From NCBI RefSeq assembly GCF_007665395.1, contig NZ_VDND01000001.1, positions 62,001 through 126,000 of the forward strand: a stretch of DNA of 64,000 bases, written 5' to 3'. The translations under genes and the position numbers were made by a program. A model generated the notes under the pieces. The model saw only the letters and a list, made by a program, of their open reading frames with translations. It made no database searches and was not told the origin of the DNA. Below, in pieces: positions 17,647 through 26,809 of the stretch (position 1 is the first letter of the stretch; the number at the start of each line of letters is the position of its first letter). Origin of the DNA: Pseudomonas oryzihabitans (GTDB lineage Bacteria; Pseudomonadota; Gammaproteobacteria; Pseudomonadales; Pseudomonadaceae).

Positions 17647-17745
17647 GCGATTCCACAGTCTTGATGGCACCTTGCTGGGCAAATGTCCTGTTGTCGTTCT
17701 CGCTGATCCGGGAAACACTCGGCGTACAACAACGGAGAATCGCCC

Positions 17746-18882
17746 ATGAAGATCGTCATCGCTCCCGATTCCTTCAAGGAGAGCCTGTCCGCCGCAGGCG
17801 TCGCCCGCGCCCTGGCGCGCGGCCTGCGCCAGGCCTTGCCGGCGGCCGAGCTGATCGAATGCCCGCTGGGCGACGGCGGTGAGGGCACCCTGGACGCCGT
17901 GCTGGCCGCCACCGGCGGCGAGGTGCGCCAGGCGCAGGTGACCGGGCCGCTGGGCGAGTCGGTGAGCGCCCGCTGGGGCTGGCTGGCCGAGCAGCGCACC
18001 GCCTTCGTCGAGATGGCCAGTGCCAGTGGCCTGGAGCTGGTACCCAGGGCCCGGCGCGAGGTGCTGGCCGCCACTTCCCGCGGCACCGGCGAGTTGCTGC
18101 GCGCGGCCCTGGACGCCGGCGCCGAGCGCCTGGTACTGGCCATCGGTGGCAGCGCCACCAACGATGGCGGCGCGGGTCTGCTCCAGGCCCTGGGCGTGGG
18201 GTTGCTGGACCGGCAGGGGCAGGCGCTGGCGGCAGGTGGCGCCGCCCTCGCCGGGCTGGCGCGGATCGAGCTGGCGCAGCTGCATCCGCGCCTGGCCGCG
18301 GTGGACGTGATCATCGCCGCCGACGTCGACAACCCACTCTGCGGTCCCCAGGGCGCCAGCCACGTCTTCGGTCCGCAGAAGGGCGCCTCGGCCGAGCAGG
18401 TCCGCCAGCTCGACGAGGCGCTGGGGCACTTCGCGTCGGTCACCGCCACGACCCTGGGCCGCGACGTCCGCGGGCAGCCGGGTGCCGGCGCGGCCGGTGG
18501 CGTCGGCTTCGCCGCCCTGGCGTTTCTCCAGGCGACCTTCCGCCCGGGCATCGAGGTGGTGGCCGAGCTGGTGGGGCTGGAGGCGGCACTGCGCGGTGCC
18601 GACCTGGCACTGACCGGGGAAGGGCGGCTGGACGGCCAGACCCTGAGAGGCAAGACCCCCGCCGGGGTGCTGCGCCTGGCCCGGCGAGTGGGCGTGCCGG
18701 TGGTGGCCGTGGCCGGCTCCCTGGGAGAGGGCTACGACGCTCTCTACGAACAGGGCCTGGCGGCGGCCTTCAGCCTGGTGCCGGGTCCGCTCAGCCTGGA
18801 CGAGGCCCTGACCCAGGCCGAGGTGCTGCTGGAACGTACCGCGCGGGATATCGGACGGCTGTGGGCAACGGCCAAGGCCTGA
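17746..18882 (+). CDS. garK: Glycerate 2-kinase
   Basis: A 378-residue class I glycerate kinase, recognised by the N-terminal MKIVIAPDSFKESLSA, the phosphate-binding region CPLGDGGEGTLDAVLAATGG, GGSATNDGGAG and LTGEGRLDGQTLRGKTP. It phosphorylates D-glycerate to 2-phosphoglycerate, feeding sugar-diacid or glyoxylate breakdown into glycolysis. It follows cdaR on the same strand and is its likely target. Its stop lies 6 bp from the convergent LysR stop. No aldolase or reductase of the glucarate route is adjacent. Confidence 0.93.
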   Translation: MKIVIAPDSFKESLSAAGVARALARGLRQALPAAELIECPLGDGGEGTLDAVLAATGGEVRQAQVTGPLGESVSARWGWLAEQRTAFVEMASASGLELVPRARREVLAATSRGTGELLRAALDAGAERLVLAIGGSATNDGGAGLLQALGVGLLDRQGQALAAGGAALAGLARIELAQLHPRLAAVDVIIAADVDNPLCGPQGASHVFGPQKGASAEQVRQLDEALGHFASVTATTLGRDVRGQPGAGAAGGVGFAALAFLQATFRPGIEVVAELVGLEAALRGADLALTGEGRLDGQTLRGKTPAGVLRLARRVGVPVVAVAGSLGEGYDALYEQGLAAAFSLVPGPLSLDEALTQAEVLLERTARDIGRLWATAKA

Positions 18883-18888
18883 GCGCGC

Positions 18889-19812
18889 TCAGTCCGCCGC
18901 GCTGGCCGGGTCGTCGAGGTGGTCGATGCGCTGGAAGCGCTCCACCAGGAAGTCGATGAAGTGCCGCACCTTGGCCGACAGGTGATGATGCTCGGAATAG
19001 ACCGCATAGACGTCCGCCGAGGGCGGGCGGGCGTCTTCCAGCACCCGGCGTAGCCGCCCGCTGCGGACGTAGCGGGCGATGTCCCATTCCGCGCGCAGCA
19101 GGATACCGCGGCCTTCCAGGGCCCAGTTCAGCGCCACCTCGCCGTCGTTGCAGCTCAGGTTGCTGCGCACCTTGACGCTGCGGGTGCGCGAGCCTTCGAG
19201 GAACTCCCAGACCCCGTGAATGCTGTCGTTCTGGCGCAGGAAGATGCAGTTGTGCGCGGCCAGCTCCTGCAGCCGCTCCGGGGTGCCATGACGTTCCAGG
19301 TAGAGCGGCGAGGCGCACAGTAGCCGGCGATTGCTGGCGATGCGCCGCGCGTGATAGCCGGCATCCGGGGCCACGCCGAAACGGATGCCCAGGTCCAGGC
19401 CATGGGCGGCCAGCTCCATGGGATGGTCGCTGAGCAGCAGCTGGGTTTCCACTTCGGGATAGCGGTCGATGAAGGCCGCCAGCGCCGGCCCTATGTAGCG
19501 CCGACCGAAGCCCAGGGAGGCGTTGACCCGCAGCAGTCCCTTGGGCTGGCCACGGCGGCTGGCAACCATGTCCTCCACCGCTTCGATGTCGCCGAGGATG
19601 CGTCCGGCATGGCGGAAATACAGTTCGCCCTCGGGCGTCAGTCCCAGCGAGCGGGTGGTGCGATTGACCAGCCGCACCCCCAGGCGCCGTTCCAGGGCGG
19701 CCAATCGCTTGCTCACCGCCGGCGGGGTGATACCCAGCTCGCGCGCCGTGGCCGCGAGGTTGCCTTGCTGGGCCAGCAGGTGGAAGAAGCTGAGGTCCTG
19801 GGGACGGCTCAT
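18889..19812 (-). CDS. dmlR: LysR regulator, DmlR-like
   Basis: A 307-residue LysR protein starting MSRPQDLSFFHLLAQQGNLA. The helix-turn-helix is ATARELGITPPAVSKRLAAL, and the effector domain contains SLGFGRRYIGPALAAF. It is divergent from a D-malate/tartrate dehydrogenase gene, the arrangement of DmlR-dmlA, in which DmlR activates dmlA in response to D-malate or tartrate. The shared 123-bp gap contains symmetric elements suited to LysR binding. An upstream in-frame start would reach into that gap and is less likely. Confidence 0.86.
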   Translation of the reverse strand: MSRPQDLSFFHLLAQQGNLAATARELGITPPAVSKRLAALERRLGVRLVNRTTRSLGLTPEGELYFRHAGRILGDIEAVEDMVASRRGQPKGLLRVNASLGFGRRYIGPALAAFIDRYPEVETQLLLSDHPMELAAHGLDLGIRFGVAPDAGYHARRIASNRRLLCASPLYLERHGTPERLQELAAHNCIFLRQNDSIHGVWEFLEGSRTRSVKVRSNLSCNDGEVALNWALEGRGILLRAEWDIARYVRSGRLRRVLEDARPPSADVYAVYSEHHHLSAKVRHFIDFLVERFQRIDHLDDPASAAD

Positions 19813-19818
19813 TATTAA

Positions 19819-19852
19819 CCTCAATTCACTTATGTGATGATTTGAGGTGAAT
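19819..19852. promoter_or_regulatory. Candidate DmlR operator
   Basis: Between dmlR and dmlA two interleaved dyads occur: CCTCAA (19819-19824) with TTGAGG (19842-19847), and ATTCAC (19824-19829) with GTGAAT (19847-19852). A small TCAC-TTAT-GTGA dyad (19826-19837) lies inside. The overall size and symmetry fit a LysR binding region. Its use by DmlR is inference from position. Confidence 0.5.
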
Positions 19853-19935
19853 CTTAGCCTGGATTTCACTACCTATACTCGGCCCTACGCTGCCAGCCGG
19901 CGTTCCCCCAACGAACAAGAGCACAGGGCCACGTC

Positions 19936-20994
19936 ATGAAGAACTACAAGATCGCTGCCATTCCCGGAGACGGTATCGGGGTCGAAGTCATAGCCGCCGG
20001 CCTCGAGGTCCTCGAGGGCCTGGCCAAGCGCCTGGGCGGTTTCGCGTTCGAGGTCAGCCACTACCCCTGGGATTCGGAGTACTACCTGGAGCATGGCCAC
20101 TACATCCCCGCAGGGGGATTGGAGGAGATCAAGCAGGCCGACGCCATCTTCTTCGGCGCGGTGGGCAGCCAGAAGGTGCCGGACCATATTTCCCTCTGGG
20201 GCCTGCGCCTGCCGATCTGCCAAGGCTTCGACCAATACGCCAACGTCCGTCCAGCGCGGGTGCTGCCAGGGGTGAAGAGTCCGCTCACCAACGGCCAGGC
20301 CATCGACTGGGTGATCGTCCGGGAAAACTCCGAAGGCGAGTATTCCGGCAGCGGCGGGCGGGTCCACCAGGGGTTGCCCATCGAGGTGGCCACCGAGGTC
20401 TCGACCTTCACCCGTGTCGGCGTCGAGCGCATCCATAGGTTTGCCTTCGAGCTGGCCCGCAGCCGCCCGGCCAAGCACCTGACCCTGGTGACCAAGTCCA
20501 ATGCCCAGCGCCACGGCATGGTGCTGTGGGACGAGGTGTTCGCCGAAGTGGCCAAGGACTATCCGGACGTGCGCACCACCCGCGAACTGGTGGACGCCGT
20601 GACCACCACCATGGTGCTCAAGCCGGGCAACCTGGACGTGATCGTCGCGACCAACCTGCACGCCGATATCCTCTCGGACCTGGCCGCGGCGCTGTCTGGC
20701 AGCCTGGGCATCGCGCCCACCGCCAATCTCAATCCCGAGCGCAGCTTCCCGTCGATGTTCGAACCCATCCACGGCTCGGCCTTCGACATCACCGGCAAGG
20801 GCGTGGCCAACCCCATCGCCACCTTCTGGACCGCGGCGCTGATGCTGGACCACCTCGGCGAGCGCGAGGCCAGCGCCCACCTGATGAGTGCCATCGAGGA
20901 GGTCACCGCCAGCGGCCTGCACACGCCGGACCTAGGCGGCACGGCCACCACGCGCCAGGTCACCGACGCCCTGCTGGAGCTAATTGCCCGCTAG
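19936..20994 (+). CDS. dmlA: D-malate / tartrate dehydrogenase (decarboxylating)
   Basis: A 352-residue member of the isocitrate/isopropylmalate dehydrogenase family. Visible hallmarks are IPGDGIGVEV, VIVRENSEGEYSGSGG, the catalytic Lys in LVTKSNAQRHGM, the metal-binding Asp in IVATNLHADILSDLAAALSG and EPIHGSAFDITGKG. The DmlA/TtuC group oxidises D-malate or tartrate with NAD to pyruvate or related products. The divergent DmlR-like gene and the downstream dicarboxylate carrier fit this assignment. D-malate versus meso-/L-tartrate preference cannot be read from sequence. Confidence 0.92.
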   Translation: MKNYKIAAIPGDGIGVEVIAAGLEVLEGLAKRLGGFAFEVSHYPWDSEYYLEHGHYIPAGGLEEIKQADAIFFGAVGSQKVPDHISLWGLRLPICQGFDQYANVRPARVLPGVKSPLTNGQAIDWVIVRENSEGEYSGSGGRVHQGLPIEVATEVSTFTRVGVERIHRFAFELARSRPAKHLTLVTKSNAQRHGMVLWDEVFAEVAKDYPDVRTTRELVDAVTTTMVLKPGNLDVIVATNLHADILSDLAAALSGSLGIAPTANLNPERSFPSMFEPIHGSAFDITGKGVANPIATFWTAALMLDHLGEREASAHLMSAIEEVTASGLHTPDLGGTATTRQVTDALLELIAR

Positions 20995-21003
20995 ACCGGC
21001 GGC

Positions 21004-21032
21004 GCCACCCGCGGCCAGGCGGCGCGGGTGGC
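21004..21032 (+). terminator. Intergenic hairpin between dmlA and dctA (no U-tract)
   Basis: Perfect 10-bp arms GCCACCCGCG and CGCGGGTGGC enclose a 9-base loop. They lie 9 bases after the dmlA stop and about 70 bases before dctA. No T-run follows, so it is more likely an attenuator or mRNA-processing or stability element than a full terminator. Confidence 0.45.
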
Positions 21033-21102
21033 CAGGGTCTGCACGTTCACGGGCGACCGCCCGCGCGGTCGCTTCCATTACAAGAACAACAATGGATATC
21101 CC

Positions 21103-22437
21103 ATGAAGCGCCTACTCGGAAAACTCTACGTCCAGGTCGTCATCGCGGTCATCGCCGGCGCCTTGCTCGGCGTCTTTTACCCGGATTTCGCCACCTCGCT
21201 CAAACCCATCGGCGACGCCTTCATCAAGCTGATCAAGATGCTGCTGGCGCCGGTGATCTTCCTCACCGTGGTCACCGGCATCGCCAAGATGAACGACATG
21301 AGGGAACTGGGCCGGGTGGGCATCCGTGCCTTCCTCTACTTCGAGGTGGTCTCGACCCTGGCGCTGATCGTCGGCCTGGTGGTGGTCGATACCTTCAAGC
21401 CCGGCGCCGGCATGAACATCGATCCGGCCACCCTCGACAGCTCCGCCATCGCCAGCTACACCGAGGCGGCCAAGCACGAGTCCTTCATCGCCTTCATGAT
21501 GCAGATCATCCCCAACACCCTGGGGGACGCCTTCGCCAAGGGCAACATCCTGCAGATCCTGTTGTTCTCCATCCTGCTCGGGGTGGCCCTGGCGCGCTGT
21601 GGCGACAAGGGCAAGCCGATCATCCGCACCCTCGATAGCCTGATGCACGGCATGTTCGGCATCGTCAACATCGTGATGCGCCTGGCCCCGCTGGGGGCCT
21701 TTGGCGCCATCGCCTTCACCATCGGCAAGTACGGCTTCGGCTCGCTGTTCTCGCTGGGCAAGCTGATGGCCTGTTTCTACCTCACCTGCATTCTTTTCGT
21801 CGCCCTGGTGCTGGGGCCGATCTGCCGCGTCGCCGGCTTCAGCCTGTGGAAGCTGCTCAAGTACCTCAAGGAAGAACTGTTCACCGTGCTGGGTACCAGT
21901 TCGTCCGAGTCGGTGTTGCCGCAGATGATCCGCAAGATGGAGAACGCGGGCTGTTCCAAGCCGGTAGCCGGCATGGTCATCCCTTCGGGCCTGACCTTCA
22001 ATCCGGATGGCCAGGCCATCTATTACACCGCTGCCGCCACCTTCATCGCCCAGGCCACCAATACGCCCCTGAGCCTGACCGACCAGCTCATCATCATGGC
22101 CGTGCTCATGCTCACTTCCAAGGGCTCGGCCGGGGTCACGGGATCGGGCTTCATCACCCTCGCGGCAACCCTGGCCAGCCTCGGCACCATTCCGGTGGCG
22201 GGCATGGTCTTGCTGCTGGGGGTGGATCGCTTCATGTCGGAGGCGCGGGCCATCACCAATACCATCGGCAATGGCGTAGCGACCCTGGCCATCGCCCGCT
22301 GGGTCGGGGCGCTGGACAGGCAGCGGCTCAAGGCCGCGCTGGATGGCAAGGCTACGCCCGCACCGGAGTCCGAGGCGCCGGAGCGTGGCGTGGCGGCGGA
22401 ACCGGGCCTGCCTGCACTGGGTACCAAGGCGCTCTAG
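21103..22437 (+). CDS. dctA: C4-dicarboxylate transporter DctA
   Basis: A 444-residue sodium/proton-dicarboxylate symporter of the DAACS family. It starts [20 protein letters not shown], and the ligand region includes [40 protein letters not shown] and [13 protein letters not shown]. DctA imports malate, succinate and fumarate and can take up D-malate or tartrate analogues. It is co-oriented with dmlA and probably co-transcribed. A longer frame upstream would start within the intergenic hairpin and is rejected. Confidence 0.93.
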   Translation: MKRLLGKLYVQVVIAVIAGALLGVFYPDFATSLKPIGDAFIKLIKMLLAPVIFLTVVTGIAKMNDMRELGRVGIRAFLYFEVVSTLALIVGLVVVDTFKPGAGMNIDPATLDSSAIASYTEAAKHESFIAFMMQIIPNTLGDAFAKGNILQILLFSILLGVALARCGDKGKPIIRTLDSLMHGMFGIVNIVMRLAPLGAFGAIAFTIGKYGFGSLFSLGKLMACFYLTCILFVALVLGPICRVAGFSLWKLLKYLKEELFTVLGTSSSESVLPQMIRKMENAGCSKPVAGMVIPSGLTFNPDGQAIYYTAAATFIAQATNTPLSLTDQLIIMAVLMLTSKGSAGVTGSGFITLAATLASLGTIPVAGMVLLLGVDRFMSEARAITNTIGNGVATLAIARWVGALDRQRLKAALDGKATPAPESEAPERGVAAEPGLPALGTKAL

Positions 22438-22506
22438 CGCAGTCAGGCTGGCCGGCCCGCAGGATTTGCCTCATGCTGGGCGTCCCGCCCCCGACCGACT
22501 GCCGCG

Positions 22507-22914
22507 ATGATCCCGTCTGCCATCCTGCGTACCGGCCTGATTTCCAGTGCTCTGCTGCTGATGCCGGCGTCTTTCGTCCAGGCGGCCATTCCCAGTCTCA
22601 CCCCCGCCAACACCTGCGTGCGCAGCGCCTTCGTGCTGCGCTGCCAGGACGGGCGGGGTGGCTGGTACGGGGTGGCGGTGCAGGGCAACGACACCCTGAT
22701 GCGCGGCTACGATCCGGTCTCGGGCCTGTCCTGGGCCCAGACCAGCACCCGTCTGGGACGGCTGCAATTCTTCAGCGGCCTGACCAGCGACGGCAACCTC
22801 TGGCTAGGCCGTACCCGCCAGCTGGGCTGGAACGTGATCAGTCGCTTTTCCACCTCCCAAGGCGACCGTGGCCGCACCAGCTGCAACCGCGTCGCCGGGT
22901 GCGAGTGGCGTTAG
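22507..22914 (+). CDS. Hypothetical secreted protein with signal peptide (135 aa)
   Basis: A Sec signal peptide (SAILRTGLISSALLLMPASF, ending VQA before AIPSL) precedes a small mature domain of about 110 residues. It has four cysteines in two pairs (CVRSAFVLRC and CNRVAGC), which suggest disulfides in the periplasm or medium. No family is recognised. It is convergent with the Fic gene, with a 4-bp stop overlap. There is no link to dctA beyond orientation. Confidence 0.65.
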   Translation: MIPSAILRTGLISSALLLMPASFVQAAIPSLTPANTCVRSAFVLRCQDGRGGWYGVAVQGNDTLMRGYDPVSGLSWAQTSTRLGRLQFFSGLTSDGNLWLGRTRQLGWNVISRFSTSQGDRGRTSCNRVAGCEWR

Positions 22915-24032
22915 CCGGCGACCCGATAGCGGGTGCTGCGACCGCCGCCGGGCAGTTTCACCAGGCAGCCCTTGGCCAGCAGATCCGCCAGGTGGCGGGT
23001 CGCCGTGGCCTTGGAGACCTTGGCCACTGCCTGGTACTGGGCCGCGCTGATGCCCTCCGTGAAGCCGCGCTCGCCGCCGTCGAGCAGGCGATTCAGGACC
23101 TTGGTCTGTTCGGGGGACAACTCGTCCGTCCGGTGGTCCTGCCAGAAGCGCGCCTTGGTTAGCACGCGGTCGATGCGCTGCCGGGCCTGTTCCAGACTGC
23201 GTGCCAAGGTCGCGAGAAACCAGAGCAGCCAAGCGGTGACGTCCAGATCGCCGCGCTGGCTGGCCTCCAGGATCTGGTAGTAACCGCTGCGGTCCTCGAG
23301 GATGCTCGCCGACATGGCATAGAGGCGATTTGCCTGGCCCTCGGCCTGGGCCAGGGCAAGGTCGGTGAGAGCCCGGGTGATGCGGCCGTTGCCGTCGTCG
23401 AAGGGGTGCAGGGTAACGAACCAGAGGTGGGCGATACCTGCACGCAGCAAGGGGTCCAGGCTCGCGTCGTCCCGGCTGACGGCAAACCATTCGAGGAATG
23501 TGTCGATCTGTCGCTCAAGGCCGTCCCGGGGTGGGGCTTCGAAGTGCACCCGGGGCTGGTCGAGACGCCCCGAGACCACCTGCATGGGCTCCTCGCCGCG
23601 CCACTGGCCGATCCTTGGCTGATTACCCAGCAAGGCTGCTTCCTCGGCAAACAACCAGCGATGCCATTTGCAGAGCCGGTCCTGATCCAGGGGTGCATCT
23701 AAGGTGCCCGTACTGTCCAGGGACAGGGCCGCCAGGCCTTCACTCCGTGGGCTTGGGCGGCCTGGGTCGGCCAGGCCCAGGCGCCGAGCGAGCGATGACC
23801 TCAGCGAGCCGACGTTGAGCTGCTCGCCCTCGATGGCCGAGGAGGTGAGGACGTTCTGCAGGAGGGCGTCCAGGGCATTCTGCGCTTCGGCATCCTGTCC
23901 CACGACTCCGGCCATTCCCAGCAATTGCCCCTGGAGCAGCGTGCAGCGCCGAAGCAGGGGGGCTAGCGGTTCAGCCTTCCAGGCGAAGGCGGGCCAGTTC
24001 GGGTGTTGCCAAATCCACTGCCTGTCCTGCAT
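22911..24032 (-). CDS. Fic-domain protein (probable AMP transferase) with N-terminal inhibitory motif and C-terminal winged helix
   Basis: A 373-residue Fic protein. The N-terminal region matches the DUF4172-like type (WIWQHPNWPAFAW). S64-x3-E68-G69 (TSSAIEGE) fits the class II auto-inhibitory motif. The catalytic Fic motif is HPFDDGNGRITR, H209 to R220, complete with the catalytic His and phosphate-binding residues. The C-terminal about 90 residues look like a winged helix-turn-helix (SAAQYQAVAKVSKATATRHL). Such enzymes attach AMP to protein targets; the target here is unknown. No separate antitoxin gene is seen. The region before the start codon holds four alternating half-sites that may be its own operator. 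Confidence 0.9.
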   Translation of the reverse strand: MQDRQWIWQHPNWPAFAWKAEPLAPLLRRCTLLQGQLLGMAGVVGQDAEAQNALDALLQNVLTSSAIEGEQLNVGSLRSSLARRLGLADPGRPSPRSEGLAALSLDSTGTLDAPLDQDRLCKWHRWLFAEEAALLGNQPRIGQWRGEEPMQVVSGRLDQPRVHFEAPPRDGLERQIDTFLEWFAVSRDDASLDPLLRAGIAHLWFVTLHPFDDGNGRITRALTDLALAQAEGQANRLYAMSASILEDRSGYYQILEASQRGDLDVTAWLLWFLATLARSLEQARQRIDRVLTKARFWQDHRTDELSPEQTKVLNRLLDGGERGFTEGISAAQYQAVAKVSKATATRHLADLLAKGCLVKLPGGGRSTRYRVAG

Positions 24033-24049
24033 GGGCGCGCTCCGCTGAT

Positions 24050-24110
24050 GAGTCGATTATCGCTACTAATCGGCTCTTTATATGAGCCGATTTTGGCCGC
24101 TATTCGGCTC
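24050..24110 (-). promoter_or_regulatory. Array of four alternating operator half-sites upstream of the Fic gene
   Basis: Half-sites GAGTCGATT (24050-24058), AATCGGCTC (24068-24076), GAGCCGATT (24084-24092) and ATTCGGCTC (24102-24110) alternate in orientation, with centres 18, 16 and 18 bp apart. The middle pair is a perfect 9-bp inverted repeat around TTTATAT, and on the minus strand this spacer reads ATATAAA, a possible -10. The array begins 18 bp upstream of the Fic start codon. No T-run follows, so a terminator for the upstream GNAT gene is unlikely. Confidence 0.65.
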
Positions 24111-24144
24111 AATATCCAGCGGTACTCCTAGGGCGTGGGTGTGT

Positions 24145-24987
24145 TCAACCCAGCGCCTGGGTCAGCAAGGCGAACTGATCCACCCCGTCACGGGCGGTCG
24201 GGGCGGTGCCCTTGGCCATCTGCTCGACCTCGTCGACCTGGGGGATGCCCAGTTCGCTGAGCCAGGGATTGAGACCACTGCGTCCGGTCACGTCGAATCT
24301 CACGTAACGCCCCTCGGCGTGGCGCAGCAGCGCCAGGCTGAGCGCCTGGGACTGCTCGGTGGATTCGGCGATCACCGGGCCGACCGAGAGACCGCGGCCA
24401 TAGGGGCGGAGCAGGGCGAAGCCGCGGAGCTGGCCGTCGCGCTCCAGGCCGACGATGCGCTCGGCCTGCGGCAGCAGCTCCCGCAACAGGGTGGTGCGGT
24501 CCAGCCCGGTAGCCGCCTGGGCAAGGGCTTCCAGGTGGGGCGCGTCCACCAGGCTCAGGGTGCGGATCTGGCTCTCCAGCGGGTGTCGTTCACCCAGGGT
24601 CGGCAGGGCCGCCACCTGGTGCTGGAAGATGCGTTCGTAGGAGTCGAAGCCCTGGCTGCGATAGAGCGGGGCACCGCGCAGGGTAGCGACCAGCAGCGGC
24701 GTGCGGCTACCGGCCAGCTGCAGCAGGCCGTCCATGAGACGGCGCCCGTGGCCCTGACCCTGGTGGCTGTCGGCGACGATCACCAGGCCGATGGTGGCGT
24801 AGTCGCCCTGGGGCACGCAGAAACCGGTGCCGAACACCCCCTGGTCGTCCTCCAGCACCAGGCCTTCGCCGGTATGGAACAGGCATTGCCAGTCTTCCAG
24901 GCGATGGGGCCACTGCAGCGCCTGGGACAGGCGGTGGGCGGTGGCGAGGTCGGTTTCGCGCAGGGGTCTCAGGGTGACGTTGGACAC
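24145..24987 (-). CDS. GNAT-family N-acetyltransferase
   Basis: About 280 residues. The N-terminal GNAT domain starts TLRPLRETDLATAHRL and contains the acetyl-CoA-binding loop VADSHQGQGHGRRLMDGLL (Q/RxxGxG/A). A second, more divergent GNAT-like half follows (EALAQAATGLDRTTLLREL, then GLSVGPVIAESTEQ). This is the tandem arrangement seen in many uncharacterised acetyltransferases. A GTG start with GGAG eight bases upstream is chosen; the long extension upstream has no support. Its substrate is unknown. The Fic gene follows on the same strand but probably has its own promoter. Confidence 0.82.
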   Translation of the reverse strand: MSNVTLRPLRETDLATAHRLSQALQWPHRLEDWQCLFHTGEGLVLEDDQGVFGTGFCVPQGDYATIGLVIVADSHQGQGHGRRLMDGLLQLAGSRTPLLVATLRGAPLYRSQGFDSYERIFQHQVAALPTLGERHPLESQIRTLSLVDAPHLEALAQAATGLDRTTLLRELLPQAERIVGLERDGQLRGFALLRPYGRGLSVGPVIAESTEQSQALSLALLRHAEGRYVRFDVTGRSGLNPWLSELGIPQVDEVEQMAKGTAPTARDGVDQFALLTQALG

Positions 24988-25170
24988 GGCAAGGCTCCGG
25001 TTCGGGACTGACAGATTCAGGCAGCAGCCTAGCAAGAAGCGACGGCAGATTCGGTTGCCGGAAGCGGGGCGTTCCGTCGCGGGGCGCCGAAGGTCCGCGC
25101 CAGTTCGGCAAAAGATGATGACCCGCGCGCCTAGCATGGGGCCAAGCCCACAGCCCTAGCGGAGCGCGCC

Positions 25171-26646
25171 ATGGCCTCGTTCGACCCCAGAGATATTAAG
25201 GTTCGTTGTGCTCATTTCATCGGTGGCCGCAGCCGCGATGCCGTGGCCGAGCTGGAGGTGTTCCGGCCCTCCGACGGTCAGCTGCAAAGCGGGCTGCCCT
25301 GCGCCTCGGCCGACCTGGTGGACGAGGTGGTGGAGAGCACCTGGCGCGCCTGGAAGGCCAGCGACTGGGCGACCCGCCCGCCACGCGAACGCGCCCGGGT
25401 GATGCGCCGCTGGGCCGACCTGGTGGAAGCTGATGGCGAGGTGCTCGGCCCCCTGGAAGCGGTGGGCTCGACCCGCCCGCTGCGCGACGTGCTGGCCTGG
25501 GACATCCCCTATGTGGCCGAAGGCATCCGCTTCTTCGCCGAATTCGCCGACAAGCACGGCGGCGAGGTGGCCGCGACCGCTACCTCCCATCTGGGTATGC
25601 AGATCACCGAGCCCTATGGCGTGGTGGGCGCCATCGCCCCGTGGAATTTTCCACTGAGCATGGCCGGCTGGAAGATCGCCCCGGCGCTGGCCGCGGGCAA
25701 TGCCGTGGTGATCAAGCCATCGGAGCTGACCCCGTTCTCCATCCTGCGTCTGGCCGAACTCGCCACCCTGGCCGGGCTGCCGTCGGGCATCCTCAGCGTG
25801 GTCCAGGGCGATGGTCGGGTCACCGGCGATGCCCTCTGTCGACACCCGCGGATCGGCAAGGTGACCTTCACCGGCTCCACCGGCACCGGCAGCGCCATCA
25901 TGACCGCCTGCGCCCAGAGCGGGCCCAAGCCGGTGACCCTCGAACTGGGTGGCAAGAGCCCGCAGCTGGTGTTCGCCGATGCGCCGCATCTGGCCCGCAC
26001 CGCGCGCAGCGTGGCTGCCGCCATCACCGGCAACGCTGGCCAGGTGTGCGTGTCGGGATCGCGCCTGCTGGTGCAGCGTGCCGTCCTGGAGCCTATGCTG
26101 GAGGGCATCCGCGCCGCCTTCGCCGAATTGCGCCCGGGGCCGACCTGGTCGGCCGCGGCGACGCTGGCGCCGATCATTTCCCACCGCCAGGGCCAGCGCA
26201 TCCACGACATCGTCTCCCGCAGCCAGGCGGCCGGGGCGGAGCTCATGGTCGGTGGCGCGCTGGAGGAGGGGCTGGGCGGCGCCTACTATCAGCCGACCCT
26301 GATCGCCGGCGTCGACGCGGAAAATCCCGCGGTCCGCGAAGAGATCTTCGGCCCGGTGCTGACTGTGCAGGTGTTCGATGACGAAGCCGAGGCCCTAGCG
26401 CTGGCCGAGCACCCCACCTATGGTCTGGCGGCCGGGGTGCATACGGCCGATCTGGGTCGGGCCCTGCGTTTGACCCGGGCGCTGGAAGTCGGCACCGTCT
26501 GGGTCAATCGCTACGGCCGCAGCCACGACTGGATCATCCCCACCGGCGGCTACAAGCGCTCCGGCATCGGCAAGGACCTGGGCCGCGCGGCCTTCGAGGC
26601 CAACCTGCGCAGCAAGAGCGTGCTGATCGATCTGGAGCATTCCTGA
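25171..26646 (+). CDS. NAD(P)-dependent aldehyde dehydrogenase
   Basis: A 491-residue ALDH superfamily enzyme. It has the oxyanion/NAD region PWNFPLSMAGWKIAPALAAG, the glycine motif FTGSTGTGSAI, the general base in VTLELGGKSPQLVF and the nucleophilic Cys in GNAGQVCVSGSRLL. It oxidises an aldehyde to its acid. It opens the co-directional catabolic block with a HAD hydrolase and an amine oxidase, so an aldehyde released from an amine is a reasonable substrate (inference). It lies outside the repeated promoter modules, one of which starts 7 bp after its stop. Confidence 0.9.
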   Translation: MASFDPRDIKVRCAHFIGGRSRDAVAELEVFRPSDGQLQSGLPCASADLVDEVVESTWRAWKASDWATRPPRERARVMRRWADLVEADGEVLGPLEAVGSTRPLRDVLAWDIPYVAEGIRFFAEFADKHGGEVAATATSHLGMQITEPYGVVGAIAPWNFPLSMAGWKIAPALAAGNAVVIKPSELTPFSILRLAELATLAGLPSGILSVVQGDGRVTGDALCRHPRIGKVTFTGSTGTGSAIMTACAQSGPKPVTLELGGKSPQLVFADAPHLARTARSVAAAITGNAGQVCVSGSRLLVQRAVLEPMLEGIRAAFAELRPGPTWSAAATLAPIISHRQGQRIHDIVSRSQAAGAELMVGGALEEGLGGAYYQPTLIAGVDAENPAVREEIFGPVLTVQVFDDEAEALALAEHPTYGLAAGVHTADLGRALRLTRALEVGTVWVNRYGRSHDWIIPTGGYKRSGIGKDLGRAAFEANLRSKSVLIDLEHS

Positions 26647-26652
26647 GGCTTC

Positions 26653-26747
26653 CGCAAACAATGCTGGGCCCCACCCCCAAAACGGTTTTTTCTGTTTCCC
26701 GCGGCGCCTGAAAGCGGACAACCCCCGGGCCCGCCGATGCTGTAATG
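26653..26747 (+). promoter_or_regulatory. Promoter-like module, copy A (upstream of the HAD gene)
   Basis: Three blocks, CGCAAACAATGCTG, CAAAACGGTTTTTTCT and GCCGATGCTGTAATG, lie at offsets 0, about 25 and about 80. They recur at the same offsets 2.4 kb downstream ahead of the binding-protein gene, while the sequence between blocks 2 and 3 is unrelated. Block 2 contains the near-palindrome AAAACGGTTTT. This pattern suggests a shared regulator and promoter for the two transcription units. Confidence 0.6.
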
Positions 26748-26809
26748 CTTGCCAGGAACGCCACCGGCGTTCCGGCCTCCACCCACGACCCCGTCAAAGG
26801 ATCCTTGCC

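Noticed and set aside
24068..24092. Inverted repeat read as a terminator for the GNAT gene
   Set aside because: No T-run follows on the minus strand, and two further half-sites extend the pattern, so an operator explains it better.
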